The position numbers and the translations under genes were made by a program. The notes below the pieces were generated by a model that saw only the letters and a program-made list of their open reading frames with translations, was not told where the DNA came from and made no database searches. This document shows positions 34,286 to 43,363 of a DNA stretch of 64,000 nt, piece by piece. The DNA is from Mycobacterium sp. (GTDB lineage: Bacteria > Actinomycetota > Actinomycetes > Mycobacteriales > Mycobacteriaceae), in the NCBI RefSeq assembly GCF_004298145.1, contig NZ_SCRH01000046.1, positions 145,131 to 209,130 of the forward strand, in the 5' to 3' direction. Positions within the stretch are counted from its first letter, which is position 1. Each line of letters starts with the position of its first letter.

Positions 34286-34957
34286 GTGACTGAAGACCCC
34301 TCTTCGCGGTTCACTCGCAAGGGTTTGGCGACGCGTGCGCGCATCATCGAGGTCGCCGCCCGCCTGATGTTCGAGCGTGGCGTCGCCAACACCAGCATCG
34401 ACCAGGTGCGGCGCGCGGCCGAAGTGGGCGGATCCCAGATCTCGCACTACTTCCGCGACAAGCGCGACCTGACCCGCCATGTGGTCGACGTGCGCCGAAA
34501 CGAAGTGCGGGCCTTTCACACTCAACCGAAGTTCGCCACCCTCGACAGCCTCGATGCGCTGCAGGCGTGGGCCGACGCCTGCGTATCCGACATCGACCCG
34601 GTCTACCGGGTCGGAGGTTGCGTCTATGGGTCGTTGGCCGGCGAGCTGATCGAGGCCGACGACGAAATCCACGGTGACCTGGCCGCGGGGTACGACCAAT
34701 GGATCGAACTGTTCCGCGCCGGCCTTGAGGCGATGCGCGACCGTGGCGATCTGCGCCCCGAAGCCGATCCGCGCCACCTGGCGGTGTCACTGGTGGCCGC
34801 GCATCAGGGCGGCGCCCTGCTCACGCACGCCACCGACGATCCGCAGCCGCTGCGGGCCGCCGTCAACGCCGCCGTCGACTATGTGCGCTCGTTCGGGGTT
34901 TCGACGTCATCCCGCAAGGGTCGACCCCGCTCGTCTCGCGATCCGCGCAAATCCTGA
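34286..34957 (+). CDS. TetR family regulator, second of two paralogues
   Basis: This 223-residue protein has an HTH at about 12-60 (NTSIDQVRRAAEVGGSQISHYF) and the same C-terminal AAHQGGALLTHA signature as the preceding TetR, 24 bases after it. A perfect 8-8-8 palindrome lies 41 bases after its stop, in front of the HAD gene, and is its likely operator. Confidence 0.88.
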   Translation: MTEDPSSRFTRKGLATRARIIEVAARLMFERGVANTSIDQVRRAAEVGGSQISHYFRDKRDLTRHVVDVRRNEVRAFHTQPKFATLDSLDALQAWADACVSDIDPVYRVGGCVYGSLAGELIEADDEIHGDLAAGYDQWIELFRAGLEAMRDRGDLRPEADPRHLAVSLVAAHQGGALLTHATDDPQPLRAAVNAAVDYVRSFGVSTSSRKGRPRSSRDPRKS

Positions 34958-34997
34958 CGGCCACCTTCCCTGGACATGGCGGGAGCGTTCGAACATA

Positions 34998-35021
34998 ATA
35001 ATGGGTCAGTTGGCCCATTAT
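34998..35021. promoter_or_regulatory. operator-like palindrome upstream of the HAD gene
   Basis: ATAATGGG and CCCATTAT are perfect 8-base arms around an 8-base spacer, 54 bases before the HAD start; it overlaps a CATAAT -10-like hexamer. One of the two neighbouring TetR proteins is the probable binder. Confidence 0.65.
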
Positions 35022-35075
35022 CGTCTGGGCGGCCGCCCGGCGCCCTCGCGCTGCCGACGATCGAAGAGGTGGTCC

Positions 35076-35849
35076 ATGTCCGTCGCCGACTCGCCGCAGC
35101 TGCCCACCACGCCGGCCGTCGTGCGTGAGAAGGCCGGCGGTGGCAATCTTGTTGATCGAGCCCTGAACATGCCGGCGCCATCCGTGCTCGTTTTCGACGT
35201 CAACGAGACGCTGATCGATATCGACTCCATAGCACCGCTTTTCGCAGAGGTGTTCGGTGACGAGCGAGTGCTGCGGGAGTGGTTCGCCCAGCTGATCATG
35301 TACTCGATGGGCATCACACTGGCCGGCAATTATGTGCCGTTCCCCGTGCTTGCCCAGGGGGTGCTGCGCATGCTGGGGGACATCCACCAGGCAAAGGTCA
35401 GCGAAGACGATCTGGACCGCCTGACGACCGGACTGCTCAGCATGCCGGCCTACCCCGATGCCGCCGATGGACTTGCCACCCTGCGTGACAACGGTTTTCG
35501 TCTGGCAACCCTGACGAACTCGCCACCCAATCCGGATGGCCCGACGGCACTGCAGAATTCGGGGCTGGCCGGCTTTTTCGAGCGCCAGCTGAGCGTGCAG
35601 GCCCGCGGCGCCTTCAAGCCGTCGCCCGCCGTGTACCGCTACGCGTGCGAGGAGCTGCGGGTGACTCCGGGTGATTGCATGATGGTGGCCGCACATGTGT
35701 GGGACACCCTCGGCGCGCAGAGCGTCGGCTTCAGCGGAGCTCTCATCACCCGTCGGGGCAACGCGCCCTTGCCGGTACACGGCCTGCCGCAGCCGAGCAT
35801 CGTCGCCGGTGACCTACCCGAGCTGGCCGAACGCCTCGGCGCTCGCTGA
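35076..35849 (+). CDS. HAD superfamily hydrolase, haloacid dehalogenase type II-like
   Basis: This protein of 257 residues (from the ATG with AGAGG upstream; a later ATG at 35169 would give 226) has the HAD nucleophile motif VFDVNETLID, the TLTNSPP motif II and the lysine in ARGAFKPSPAVY, with MMVAAHVWDTLGAQ near the end. These four motifs match 2-haloacid dehalogenases, which hydrolyse L-2-haloacids. Substrate not proven. Confidence 0.87.
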   Translation: MSVADSPQLPTTPAVVREKAGGGNLVDRALNMPAPSVLVFDVNETLIDIDSIAPLFAEVFGDERVLREWFAQLIMYSMGITLAGNYVPFPVLAQGVLRMLGDIHQAKVSEDDLDRLTTGLLSMPAYPDAADGLATLRDNGFRLATLTNSPPNPDGPTALQNSGLAGFFERQLSVQARGAFKPSPAVYRYACEELRVTPGDCMMVAAHVWDTLGAQSVGFSGALITRRGNAPLPVHGLPQPSIVAGDLPELAERLGAR

Positions 35850-35878
35850 GCCCTGAGGACTCGGACGATAATCAACCC

Positions 35879-36346
35879 ATGGCCAACTCAGATGGATTCC
35901 ATCCTGACTTCGACGACACGGCAACACCGCTCGCACGCAACCGGGTACGGCACATCAAGGCGTCGGAGATCAGCTCGGACACCGCGCAGTCGGAGGGGCT
36001 GCGGCGCTTCGCCGCACTATCCGGCCGGTCGGTCGGTGCGGAAAAGCTTTGGATGGGCGAGACCCACGCGTCGCCGAGATCCGCGTCGGACAACCATCAC
36101 CACGGTGACTCGGAGACGGCAATCTATGTACGAAGCGGTAACCCGGAGTTCGTCTTTCATGACGGCGTCCAAGAGGTCCGCATCGCAACGGAACCCGGCG
36201 ACTACGTCTTCATCCCGCCGTATCTGCCGCACCGGGAGGAAAACCCCGACCCCAACACCACCGCCGTGGTCGTGATCGCCCGCAGCACCCAGGACGCGAT
36301 CGTGATCAATCTTCCCGCGCTGTATCCGCTGAGCGAGGCTCAATAG
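35879..36346 (+). CDS. cupin-fold protein
   Basis: This 155-residue single-cupin protein has a metal-binding motif 1 (DNHHHGDSETAIYV, three consecutive histidines and a glutamate) and motif 2 (PGDYVFIPPYLPHREEN). The metal site looks intact, so it could be a small dioxygenase, isomerase or sensor. It follows the HAD gene by 29 bases, suggesting one unit. Confidence 0.83.
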   Translation: MANSDGFHPDFDDTATPLARNRVRHIKASEISSDTAQSEGLRRFAALSGRSVGAEKLWMGETHASPRSASDNHHHGDSETAIYVRSGNPEFVFHDGVQEVRIATEPGDYVFIPPYLPHREENPDPNTTAVVVIARSTQDAIVINLPALYPLSEAQ

Positions 36347-36448
36347 ACAGCCGGCTGGCACTCACTCAGCGAATTCTCAACAGATTCTTCGGCGCCACAT
36401 CGCTTGGCTCCAAGCATCCGCAAAGTCATCGGCTGCAACATAAGCCTC

Positions 36449-36913
36449 ATGACGACTGAGCAGACGTGCGCGAACCTGGTCGAACGTTATTTGCGCACCC
36501 GCGGGCGGCGGTATTTCCGCGGCCACCTCGATGGCGAATACTTTTTCGTCACCGGCGCTCCGCGGCTGCACGTTCACTTCGAGGTCTCTTCCGCGCACGA
36601 CGATGTGTTGATCATCCGGGTCACTCCCGGGTGCTACTTTCCGGCCGCCGACCGCCCCTGGCTGACGTACTTCGCCGACAAGTGGAACCGGCAGGACCGC
36701 CACGTCACCGCGATCGTGCACGGCTCGTCCGATCCACAGCGCATCGGTGTGGTGGCCCGCAAGTCGCAATGGATCCGAAGCGGCGTCTCCTTCGCCGATT
36801 TCGCCTCTTTCGTCGACCTGACGATCGCGGATGCCACCGAGCTGTTTGAGGAGCTCAACCCCGCCCTCGAACTGCCGTCGCCGGACGGCCCGTTGCTCCG
36901 TCACGCCGGCTGA
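36449..36913 (+). CDS. YbjN-domain (type III secretion chaperone-like) protein
   Basis: This 154-residue protein (begins MTTEQTCANLVERYLRTRG) has the YbjN-like fold: alternating strands with FFVTGAPRLHVHFEV, VTPGCYFPAADRPWLTYFADKWNR (core CYFPAADRPW) and a C-terminal helix FASFVDLTIADATELFEEL. YbjN-like proteins are common in mycobacteria, usually of unknown function, and may act as chaperones. An earlier in-frame ATG at 36404 adds 15 residues without a clear binding site. Confidence 0.75.
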   Translation: MTTEQTCANLVERYLRTRGRRYFRGHLDGEYFFVTGAPRLHVHFEVSSAHDDVLIIRVTPGCYFPAADRPWLTYFADKWNRQDRHVTAIVHGSSDPQRIGVVARKSQWIRSGVSFADFASFVDLTIADATELFEELNPALELPSPDGPLLRHAG

Positions 36914-36984
36914 GGCCCAGCCGCAAAGAACCTGCTCGGACGCGTTCCCCCGCCGGGCGCTCACCTCCAGCGAACGAATATGAC

Positions 36985-37003
36985 ATTCTCCTAAACGGAG
37001 AGT
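36985..37003. promoter_or_regulatory. inverted repeat upstream of the acyltransferase
   Basis: ATTCTCC and GGAGAGT (6 of 7 pairs) flank TAAAC about 90 bases before the acyltransferase start; a possible operator, next to a TATGGTATG promoter-like stretch. Confidence 0.35.
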
Positions 37004-37090
37004 ATGGTATGTCGCTCAGGGGCTGAGGTTTGAGACCGGCATCACACCGGCAATCACTAGCAAATGGCACGATCACGACAGCGGGGAGCC

Positions 37091-37906
37091 ATGAAGGGCA
37101 GCGGTGTGGACGCGGCGGATAATCACGAAACCGCCAAATGGGATCCGGCCTTCACCGAACAGATCGCCAAAGCGCTCGGGCCGGCTGTCAAACGGTACTA
37201 CCGGGCCGAGGTGCGAAACATCGACAATGTCCCGTCCTCCGGCGGGGCGCTGGTGGTCTCCAACCACTCCGGCGGCATGCTGACCCCGGACGTGCTGATC
37301 TTTTCCCCGGCCTTCTACGAGAGGTTCGGCTACGACCGGCCGGTCTACACGCTGGCCCATTACGGGCTGTTCCTGGGGCCCATGGACGGGTGGCTGCGGC
37401 GCCTCGGGGTGATCGAGGCCAGCCGTGAAAACGCCGCCGCCGCCCTGCATTCCGGCGCGGTGGTTCTGGTGTTTCCCGGCGGCGACTACGACTCCTACCG
37501 GCCGACCTTCAACGCCAACACCATCGACTTCAACGGCCGCACCGGCTACGTGCGGACCGCGATCGAAACCGGAGTGCCGATCGTGCCGACCGTGTCGATC
37601 GGCGCCCAGGAGACCCAGCTGTTTGTGACCCGGGGCAACTGGCTGGCTCGCAAGCTGGGGCTAACCAAGGCCCGGATGGACATCCTGCCGATCAGCGTCG
37701 GGTTCCCGTTCGGGCCGAGCGTGATCTTCCCGCCCAACCTGCCCCTGCCGGCAAAGATCGTCACCGAGGTTCTCGAGCCGATCGACGTCACCGCCCGGTT
37801 CGGCAACGACCCCGACATCGACGAGGTCGACGCGCACGTCCGCGCCGTCATGGAGGCCGCGCTCAAGCGGTTGGCCGGGCAGCGCCGGTTCCCGATCCTG
37901 GGCTGA
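37091..37906 (+). CDS. lysophospholipid/glycerolipid acyltransferase-like protein
   Basis: This 271-residue protein resembles PlsC/DGAT2-type acyltransferases: VVSNHSGGMLTPD replaces the classical HX4D box, and FPGGDYDSYRP stands in the position of the FPEG box. Start is the second ATG, which has CGGGGAG six bases ahead; the ATG at 37064 lacks a site. Thirteen codons past its end comes a wax ester synthase gene, so both probably act in acylglycerol or wax ester formation at the membrane. Confidence 0.8.
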   Translation: MKGSGVDAADNHETAKWDPAFTEQIAKALGPAVKRYYRAEVRNIDNVPSSGGALVVSNHSGGMLTPDVLIFSPAFYERFGYDRPVYTLAHYGLFLGPMDGWLRRLGVIEASRENAAAALHSGAVVLVFPGGDYDSYRPTFNANTIDFNGRTGYVRTAIETGVPIVPTVSIGAQETQLFVTRGNWLARKLGLTKARMDILPISVGFPFGPSVIFPPNLPLPAKIVTEVLEPIDVTARFGNDPDIDEVDAHVRAVMEAALKRLAGQRRFPILG

Positions 37907-37931
37907 ACTCGTCGGCAGGGCGAGGTGACGC

Positions 37932-39347
37932 GTGAAAAGGCTCAACGGCATGGACGCCCTGCTGCTCTACAGCGAGACGCCCAACCTGCACACGCACACG
38001 TTGAAGGTGGCGGTCATCGACCCGGCCGACTGTGACGGAGAGTTCGGCTTCGACGTGTTCCGCCACCACATGGGCCGGCGGCTTCATCTGCTGGAACCGT
38101 TGCGCTACAAGCTCGTTGACATCCCGTGGCATCTGCATCACCCGATGTGGCAGGAAAACTGCGACGTGGACCTGGACTACCACCTCCGTCGCGTCGAGGT
38201 GCCCGCGCCGGGTGGTCGGCGAGAACTCGATCGGGTCATCGGCGAGGTGGCGTCCACTCCCCTGGACCGCAGCCGCCCGCTGTGGGAGTTTCATTTCGCC
38301 GAGGGACTGGCCGACGGTCGGTTCGCCGTGATCGGCAAGGTGCACCACGCGTTGGCCGACGGCGTCGCCTCGGTCAACCTGCTGGCACGCGCGATGGATC
38401 TGCGGGACGGGCTCACCGACGAACGTGACAACGACGACGCCGGCGTCACAGCTTCCGAGGCCGATCTGCTGCGGGCGGCAGCGCGCGATCACGTCACGCA
38501 ACTCGCGCAACTGCCGAGGCTGCTCAACGACGCGGTCGCCGGGCTGATCCGGGTGCGCCGCCGCTCCCGCGAGCGTGGAGATCACCCCGACCTGGCCGAC
38601 GCGTTCGACGCACCCCCGACCTTCCTCAACCATGTCGTCTCCCCCCGGCGGTGGTTCGCGAGCACGTCGTTACCGCTGCCGCAGGCCAAGGCGACGGCAA
38701 AGGCGTTGGGCATCACCATGAACGATCTGGTGCTGGCGACGGCGGCGGGCGGGTTGCGAACGCTCTTGCTGGCCTACGACGGCGCGGCCGAGCGCCCGAT
38801 CATCGCGTCGGTCCCGACGGCCACCGACAAGTCGGACCGGATCACCGGCAACGAGATCAGCGGCCTGATGATTTCACTGCCGGTGCATGTCGACGACCCG
38901 ATCGAACGGGCCCGGCTGATCTCGGTGGCGACCCGAATCGCCAAAGAAGACCACGCGATCCTCGGCCCGCAGCTTTACGGAAAAATGATGGCCTACCTGC
39001 CGACCGCGTTCGCCCCGGCCGCATTTCGGTGGCTGGGTCTGCGTGACGTGCCGAACAAGTTGATGAACGTCGCCGTGTCCAGCGTGGTCGGACCGCGCGA
39101 ACGCGGCCACTTCGGCGGCGCGCCCGTCAGCGAGATCTATTCCACGGGCGTGCTCTCGCCCGGCGCCCCGGTCAACATCACCGTGTGGAGCTACGTCGAC
39201 CGGCTCGGCGTCGCCGTGCTCACCGACGACCAGACGTTCGACGATCCCCAGGAAGCGACGGACGCCATCGGCGCGGCATTCGACGAATTATGCGATGCCG
39301 CAGGCGTTTCCGCTCAGCCGGCGAGCACCCCGTCCAGCACCGAATAG
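37932..39347 (+). CDS. wax ester synthase/diacylglycerol acyltransferase (WS/DGAT, Tgs family)
   Basis: The 471-residue protein has the catalytic motif KVHHALADGVAS (HHxxxDG) at about residues 136-147 and the conserved MNDLVLATAAGGLR and NVAVSSVVGPRERG segments of the family. It esterifies diacylglycerol or fatty alcohol with acyl-CoA to make storage lipid. Start is GTG (MKRLNGMDALLLY). Its last 34 bases overlap convergent purQ. Confidence 0.92.
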   Translation: MKRLNGMDALLLYSETPNLHTHTLKVAVIDPADCDGEFGFDVFRHHMGRRLHLLEPLRYKLVDIPWHLHHPMWQENCDVDLDYHLRRVEVPAPGGRRELDRVIGEVASTPLDRSRPLWEFHFAEGLADGRFAVIGKVHHALADGVASVNLLARAMDLRDGLTDERDNDDAGVTASEADLLRAAARDHVTQLAQLPRLLNDAVAGLIRVRRRSRERGDHPDLADAFDAPPTFLNHVVSPRRWFASTSLPLPQAKATAKALGITMNDLVLATAAGGLRTLLLAYDGAAERPIIASVPTATDKSDRITGNEISGLMISLPVHVDDPIERARLISVATRIAKEDHAILGPQLYGKMMAYLPTAFAPAAFRWLGLRDVPNKLMNVAVSSVVGPRERGHFGGAPVSEIYSTGVLSPGAPVNITVWSYVDRLGVAVLTDDQTFDDPQEATDAIGAAFDELCDAAGVSAQPASTPSSTE

Positions 39348-39988
39348 AACAGGCCCAGGCCGTCGTCGGAAGGCCCGGTCAGCGCCTCGATGGCATGTTC
39401 GGGATGCGGCATCAGGCCCACGACACGGCCGTCGGCGGAACTGACGCCCGCGATGTCATGCTGCGAACCGTTGGCATTCTCGTGGTACCGGAACACCACC
39501 CGCCCCTCACCCTCGAGCTCGTCGAGCACCTCGGCAGGAGCCACGTAGCGGCCCTCACCGGACTTCAGCGGCACCAGCAGATCGGCGTCCGGTTCGAAAC
39601 GCGACGTCCACGCCGTCGACGTCGATGCCACCCGCAGCCACACGTCGCGGCAGATGAAGTGCAAAGCCACGTTGCGAGTCAGGGCCCCGGGCAGCAGTCC
39701 GGCCTCGCAGAGCACCTGAAAACCGTTGCAGATTCCCAATACCGGCATGCCACGCCGCGCGGCATCCACCACTTCGGTCATCACCGGGGCGAACCTGGCG
39801 ATCGCGCCGGCCCGCAGGTAGTCGCCGTAGGAGAAACCACCGGGCACCACCACGGCGTCGACGCTTTTCAGATCGGCGTCGGCATGCCACAGGTTGACCG
39901 GCTGCGCACCGACGCGCCGCGCCGCGCGGGCGGCGTCCACGTCGTCGAGCGTCCCGGGAAAGGTGATGATCCCGATCCGTGCGGTCAC
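39314..39988 (-). CDS. purQ: phosphoribosylformylglycinamidine synthase glutaminase subunit PurQ
   Basis: The 224-residue class I glutaminase has nucleophile cysteine 87 (GICNGFQ) and the His-Glu pair in MPHPEHA near the end. It feeds ammonia to PurL. GTG start overlaps the purS stop (GTGA). Convergent overlap of 34 bases with the wax ester synthase gene. Confidence 0.95.
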   Translation of the reverse strand: MTARIGIITFPGTLDDVDAARAARRVGAQPVNLWHADADLKSVDAVVVPGGFSYGDYLRAGAIARFAPVMTEVVDAARRGMPVLGICNGFQVLCEAGLLPGALTRNVALHFICRDVWLRVASTSTAWTSRFEPDADLLVPLKSGEGRYVAPAEVLDELEGEGRVVFRYHENANGSQHDIAGVSSADGRVVGLMPHPEHAIEALTGPSDDGLGLFYSVLDGVLAG

Positions 39989-40224
39989 CGCGTCTCCCGG
40001 CTGATCGACCAGTCTTCGATCACGGTGTTCGCCAACAGCGATTCCGCGATCTCGGCCAGCGCCGAGTCGTCCACGCTGTCGTCCACTTCGAGCTCAAACC
40101 TTTTGCCCTGCCGGACATCTGATATCCCCGGGTGACCGAGGCGGCCCAGCGCGCCGACAATCGCCTGACCCTGCGGGTCCAAAATTTCCGCTTTGGGCAT
40201 CACGCTCACGATCACCCGGGCCAC
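39985..40224 (-). CDS. purS: phosphoribosylformylglycinamidine synthase subunit PurS
   Basis: The 79-residue protein (MARVIVSVMPKAEILDPQGQ) is the structural bridge of the PurL-PurQ-PurS complex, with the LDPQGQA and VRQGKRFELEV family segments. It is coupled to purQ by GTGA overlap. Confidence 0.95.
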   Translation of the reverse strand: MARVIVSVMPKAEILDPQGQAIVGALGRLGHPGISDVRQGKRFELEVDDSVDDSALAEIAESLLANTVIEDWSISRETR

Positions 40225-40285
40225 CGGCGCTCCTCCTCAGTTGGCGTTTCGGCGCCAACTCTACCGGCGAAAGCGCAGCTCGGGG

Positions 40286-40978
40286 TCACGGGCACGAGGC
40301 AATGTAGGCCTCGCACAGCGGCGCGTTCATGGCGTTGAGCACCGGGTCGTCCGCCATCGCAGGCCAAGGCGTCTGCGGCGGCGCCGAGGACCAGAGCGTG
40401 ACCTCGCTGATCGTGCTGCTGGCCGGGTGCGCGAAAAGGTAGGTGTGCATCACGATGGGGCCACTGATCACGGCGGCCATGCGGGTGGTTTCATCGCTGG
40501 TCAGCGATGGCGATTGCAGCGGCGCACGCTGCTGGCAACTCCGCAGCGCGGCGACGGCGCTGCGAAACGCCGCCGACGCGATCGCGCCACCCTGCGCCGT
40601 ATCGCCGCGCCAATGCAGGACCTGGGCCTGCAGCTGCCACTGGCCGTCCGGATGCTGAACCGTCGAGCGGGCCGAGACCGCCGAGTCGCGCGGGTCCCGG
40701 GGTGTCGCCGGCGTGGCGCACAGCTCCTCGAACCGGAAACGGGGCCCGGGCGCCGAACCGGTCGTCGGTACCGCCTGACCGGCCAGCGCGGGCCAGTGGT
40801 AGACCGCGTCCAGGGGCACGGCATGCTGATCGACCCACGCGGTGTTCGGGATCCGGTCGCACATGCCGGGGCAAGTCTCGGGCTCGCCGTGCGCAGGGAT
40901 GACGACGATCAGGGCAACCGCGAAGCTGCCGGCGACCAGCATCGTGGCCAGGATCATGCGCAGCGGCAGCTTGTCCAT
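40286..40978 (-). CDS. secreted or membrane-anchored hypothetical protein
   Basis: This 230-residue protein has a signal or anchor helix (about residues 6-26) and an extracytoplasmic domain with about seven cysteines (CPGMCDR, ELCATP, SCQQR, LCEAYIASC). No family recognised. It is divergent from the metallo-beta-lactamase-fold gene by 18 bases. Mycobacterial ATPase-annotated relatives exist but I see no nucleotide-binding motif. Confidence 0.7.
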   Translation of the reverse strand: MDKLPLRMILATMLVAGSFAVALIVVIPAHGEPETCPGMCDRIPNTAWVDQHAVPLDAVYHWPALAGQAVPTTGSAPGPRFRFEELCATPATPRDPRDSAVSARSTVQHPDGQWQLQAQVLHWRGDTAQGGAIASAAFRSAVAALRSCQQRAPLQSPSLTSDETTRMAAVISGPIVMHTYLFAHPASSTISEVTLWSSAPPQTPWPAMADDPVLNAMNAPLCEAYIASCP

Positions 40979-40996
40979 CAAGGCACAATCGTAGAT

Positions 40997-41635
40997 ATGC
41001 AACTGACGCATTTCGGTCATTCGTGCCTACTCGCCGAGTTCGACCAGACACGCGTACTGTTTGATCCCGGAACCTTCGCCCACGGTTTCGAGGGCATCAC
41101 CGGCTTAACCGCCATCTTGATCACTCATCAGCACCCCGACCACGTCGACGGCAAACGGCTACCGGCACTGCTCGAGGGTAACCCGGATGCCGCGCTGTAT
41201 GCCGACCCGCAGACCACAGCGCAACTGGGCGCGCCGTGCCGCGAGGTACATGTCGGCGACGAACTGCAGATCGGTGAACTCACCGTTCGGGCCGTGGGCG
41301 GCAAGCACGCGGTCATCCACCCGGAAATTCCTGTGATCGAGAATATTTCGTTTTTGGTGGGCGATGCCGAGCATCGTGCCCGGTTGATGCATCCCGGCGA
41401 CGCGCTCTTCGTGCCCGACGAGCCGGTGGACGTTTTGGCGGCCCCGGCGGCGGCCCCGTGGATGAAGATTTCGGAGGCAGTCGATTACCTGCGCGCGGTG
41501 GCACCGGCGCGTGCCGTTCCCATTCACCAGGGCATCATCGCCCCGGATGCGCGTGGCATCTACTACGGCCGGCTCACCGAGATGACCAGCACCGACTTCC
41601 AGGTGCTGCCCGAAGAGGACGCCGTCACCTTCTAG
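40997..41635 (+). CDS. metallo-beta-lactamase-fold hydrolase (Rv0786c)
   Basis: The 212-residue protein has the zinc motif THQHPDHVDG (HxHxDH) at about 37-46, and later GKHAVIH and a histidine in PIHQGI. It is of the UlaG/YkfC-like small MBL family. Substrate unknown. Start ATG (MQLTHFGHSC) is consistent with the compact family N-terminus; a long upstream frame is a shadow. Confidence 0.87.
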   Translation: MQLTHFGHSCLLAEFDQTRVLFDPGTFAHGFEGITGLTAILITHQHPDHVDGKRLPALLEGNPDAALYADPQTTAQLGAPCREVHVGDELQIGELTVRAVGGKHAVIHPEIPVIENISFLVGDAEHRARLMHPGDALFVPDEPVDVLAAPAAAPWMKISEAVDYLRAVAPARAVPIHQGIIAPDARGIYYGRLTEMTSTDFQVLPEEDAVTF

Positions 41636-41648
41636 CTCTACCGGCCAA

Positions 41649-43316
41649 TCACGTGATGTCGTCGGCGGCGCCACGGCCGGCAGCGCGGCCCGAAAAAATG
41701 CAGCCCCCCAGGAAGGTGCCTTCCAAGGCGCGGTAGCCATGTACGCCGCCCCCACCGAACCCGGCCACCTCGCCGGCGGCGTACAGGCCGGTGAGCGGCG
41801 CGCCATCGGCCGTCAGCACCCGCCCGGCGAGGTCGGTTTCGATGCCGCCCAATGTCTTTCTCGTCAAGATATGCAGCTTGACCGCGATCATCGGTCCCGC
41901 CTTGGAATCGGTCAACCGGTGCGGCGCCACGACCCGGCCGAGCCGGTCCCCCAGATAGCCGCGGGCGGCGCGGATCGCGGTGATCTGACCGTCCTTGCTG
42001 AACCTGTTGGCCACCTCCCGGTCCCGGGCAGTGACCTCTGCCTCCACCGTGGCGTAGTCCAGCGGCTGAACGCCGGGCAGCTTGTTCATCGCGGTCACCA
42101 AGTCGCGCAACGAATTCGCGCTGACAAAGTCCACGCCCCGATCGACAAACGCCTGCACCGGCCCCGGCGGCCCGGAGCGCGCCCGGCTCCGCAGGAGCTC
42201 GCGTACGCTCTGTCCGGTCAGATCGGGATTCTGCTCCTGCCCGGAAAGCGCGAACTCCTTCTCAATGATCTTGGCGTTCAAGACAAACCAGGTGTAATCG
42301 AACCCGGATTTGGTGATGTACTCACATGTGCCGAGGGTGTCGAAGCCGGGATACAGGGGAACCGGCAACCGCTTGCCGTTCGCGTCCAGCCACAGCGAAG
42401 ACGGGCCCGGGATGATGCGGATCCCGTGCAGCGGCCAGATCGGGTCGTAATTGGTGATGCCTTCGGTGTAGTGCCACATCCGGTCCGGGTTGATCACCCG
42501 CGCACCGGCCTTCTGCGCGATGCCGATCATCCTGCCGTCGACATGGGCCGGCACCCCGCTGAGCAATTGTTCGGGAACGCGTCCCATCCGCTTCGGCCAG
42601 TTCTTTCGCACCAGCTCGTGGTTGCCGCCGATGCCGCCACTCGTCACGATTACCGCTGCAGCGCGGAACTCGAACTCTCCTAGCGCTTTTCGCGACGAAG
42701 CGACTCCTCGCACCGCGACCGAGGGCTCCAGAACGGTACCCCGGACACCGGTCACCGCGTCACCCTCGACGATCAACTCGTCGACCTGATGGCGGTGCGC
42801 AAAGCGCACCGTCGAGCGATCCCGCAATTGACGGGCGAAGATCTCGACCAGCGCGGGGCCGGTACCCCAGGTGATGTGGAAGCGAGGAACCGAATTACCG
42901 TGCCCCTGTGCGCCATACCCGCCGCGCTCGGCCCAGCCCACCAACGGGAAAAGCTTGAGTCCCCGGGAACCCAACCAACTGCGTTTCTCCCCCGCGGCGA
43001 AATCGACGTAGGCATAGGCCCATTGGCGCGGCCAATAGTCCTCGGGCCGGTCGAATGCCGCCGTACCCAACCAGTCCTGCAGCGCGAGCTCATGGCTGTC
43101 GCGGATTCCCAACCGGCGCTGCTCGGGGCTGTCGACGAAGAACAGACCTCCGAAGGACCAGAAGGCTTGCCCGCCCAGGTTGGCGCTGTTCTCCTGGTCG
43201 AGGATCAGCACCCGCAAGCCGCGATCCACCAGCTCGCAGGCGGCGACCAGGCCGGATAGTCCCGCCCCGACGACGATGGCATCAGCGCCGAAGCCCGCAA
43301 CCGAAGAATCGCTCAT
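41649..43316 (-). CDS. FAD-binding dehydrogenase, KstD/3-oxosteroid dehydrogenase-like (Rv0785)
   Basis: This 555-residue flavoprotein has an N-terminal FAD-binding Rossmann motif (VVGAGLSGLVAACEL) and a C-terminal FAD-closing motif (GLYAAGEVAGFGGGGVHGYRALEG, cores GLYAAGEVAG and HGYRALEG). It belongs to the fumarate reductase/ketosteroid dehydrogenase superfamily; Rv0785 orthologues are annotated as FAD-binding dehydrogenases of unknown substrate. Start is MSDSSVAGFG. Confidence 0.87.
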   Translation of the reverse strand: MSDSSVAGFGADAIVVGAGLSGLVAACELVDRGLRVLILDQENSANLGGQAFWSFGGLFFVDSPEQRRLGIRDSHELALQDWLGTAAFDRPEDYWPRQWAYAYVDFAAGEKRSWLGSRGLKLFPLVGWAERGGYGAQGHGNSVPRFHITWGTGPALVEIFARQLRDRSTVRFAHRHQVDELIVEGDAVTGVRGTVLEPSVAVRGVASSRKALGEFEFRAAAVIVTSGGIGGNHELVRKNWPKRMGRVPEQLLSGVPAHVDGRMIGIAQKAGARVINPDRMWHYTEGITNYDPIWPLHGIRIIPGPSSLWLDANGKRLPVPLYPGFDTLGTCEYITKSGFDYTWFVLNAKIIEKEFALSGQEQNPDLTGQSVRELLRSRARSGPPGPVQAFVDRGVDFVSANSLRDLVTAMNKLPGVQPLDYATVEAEVTARDREVANRFSKDGQITAIRAARGYLGDRLGRVVAPHRLTDSKAGPMIAVKLHILTRKTLGGIETDLAGRVLTADGAPLTGLYAAGEVAGFGGGGVHGYRALEGTFLGGCIFSGRAAGRGAADDIT

Positions 43317-43363
43317 GTCGGACCAGGGTAGTGGCCTCGACAGCAGGTCAGGCAGTCTCTTCG

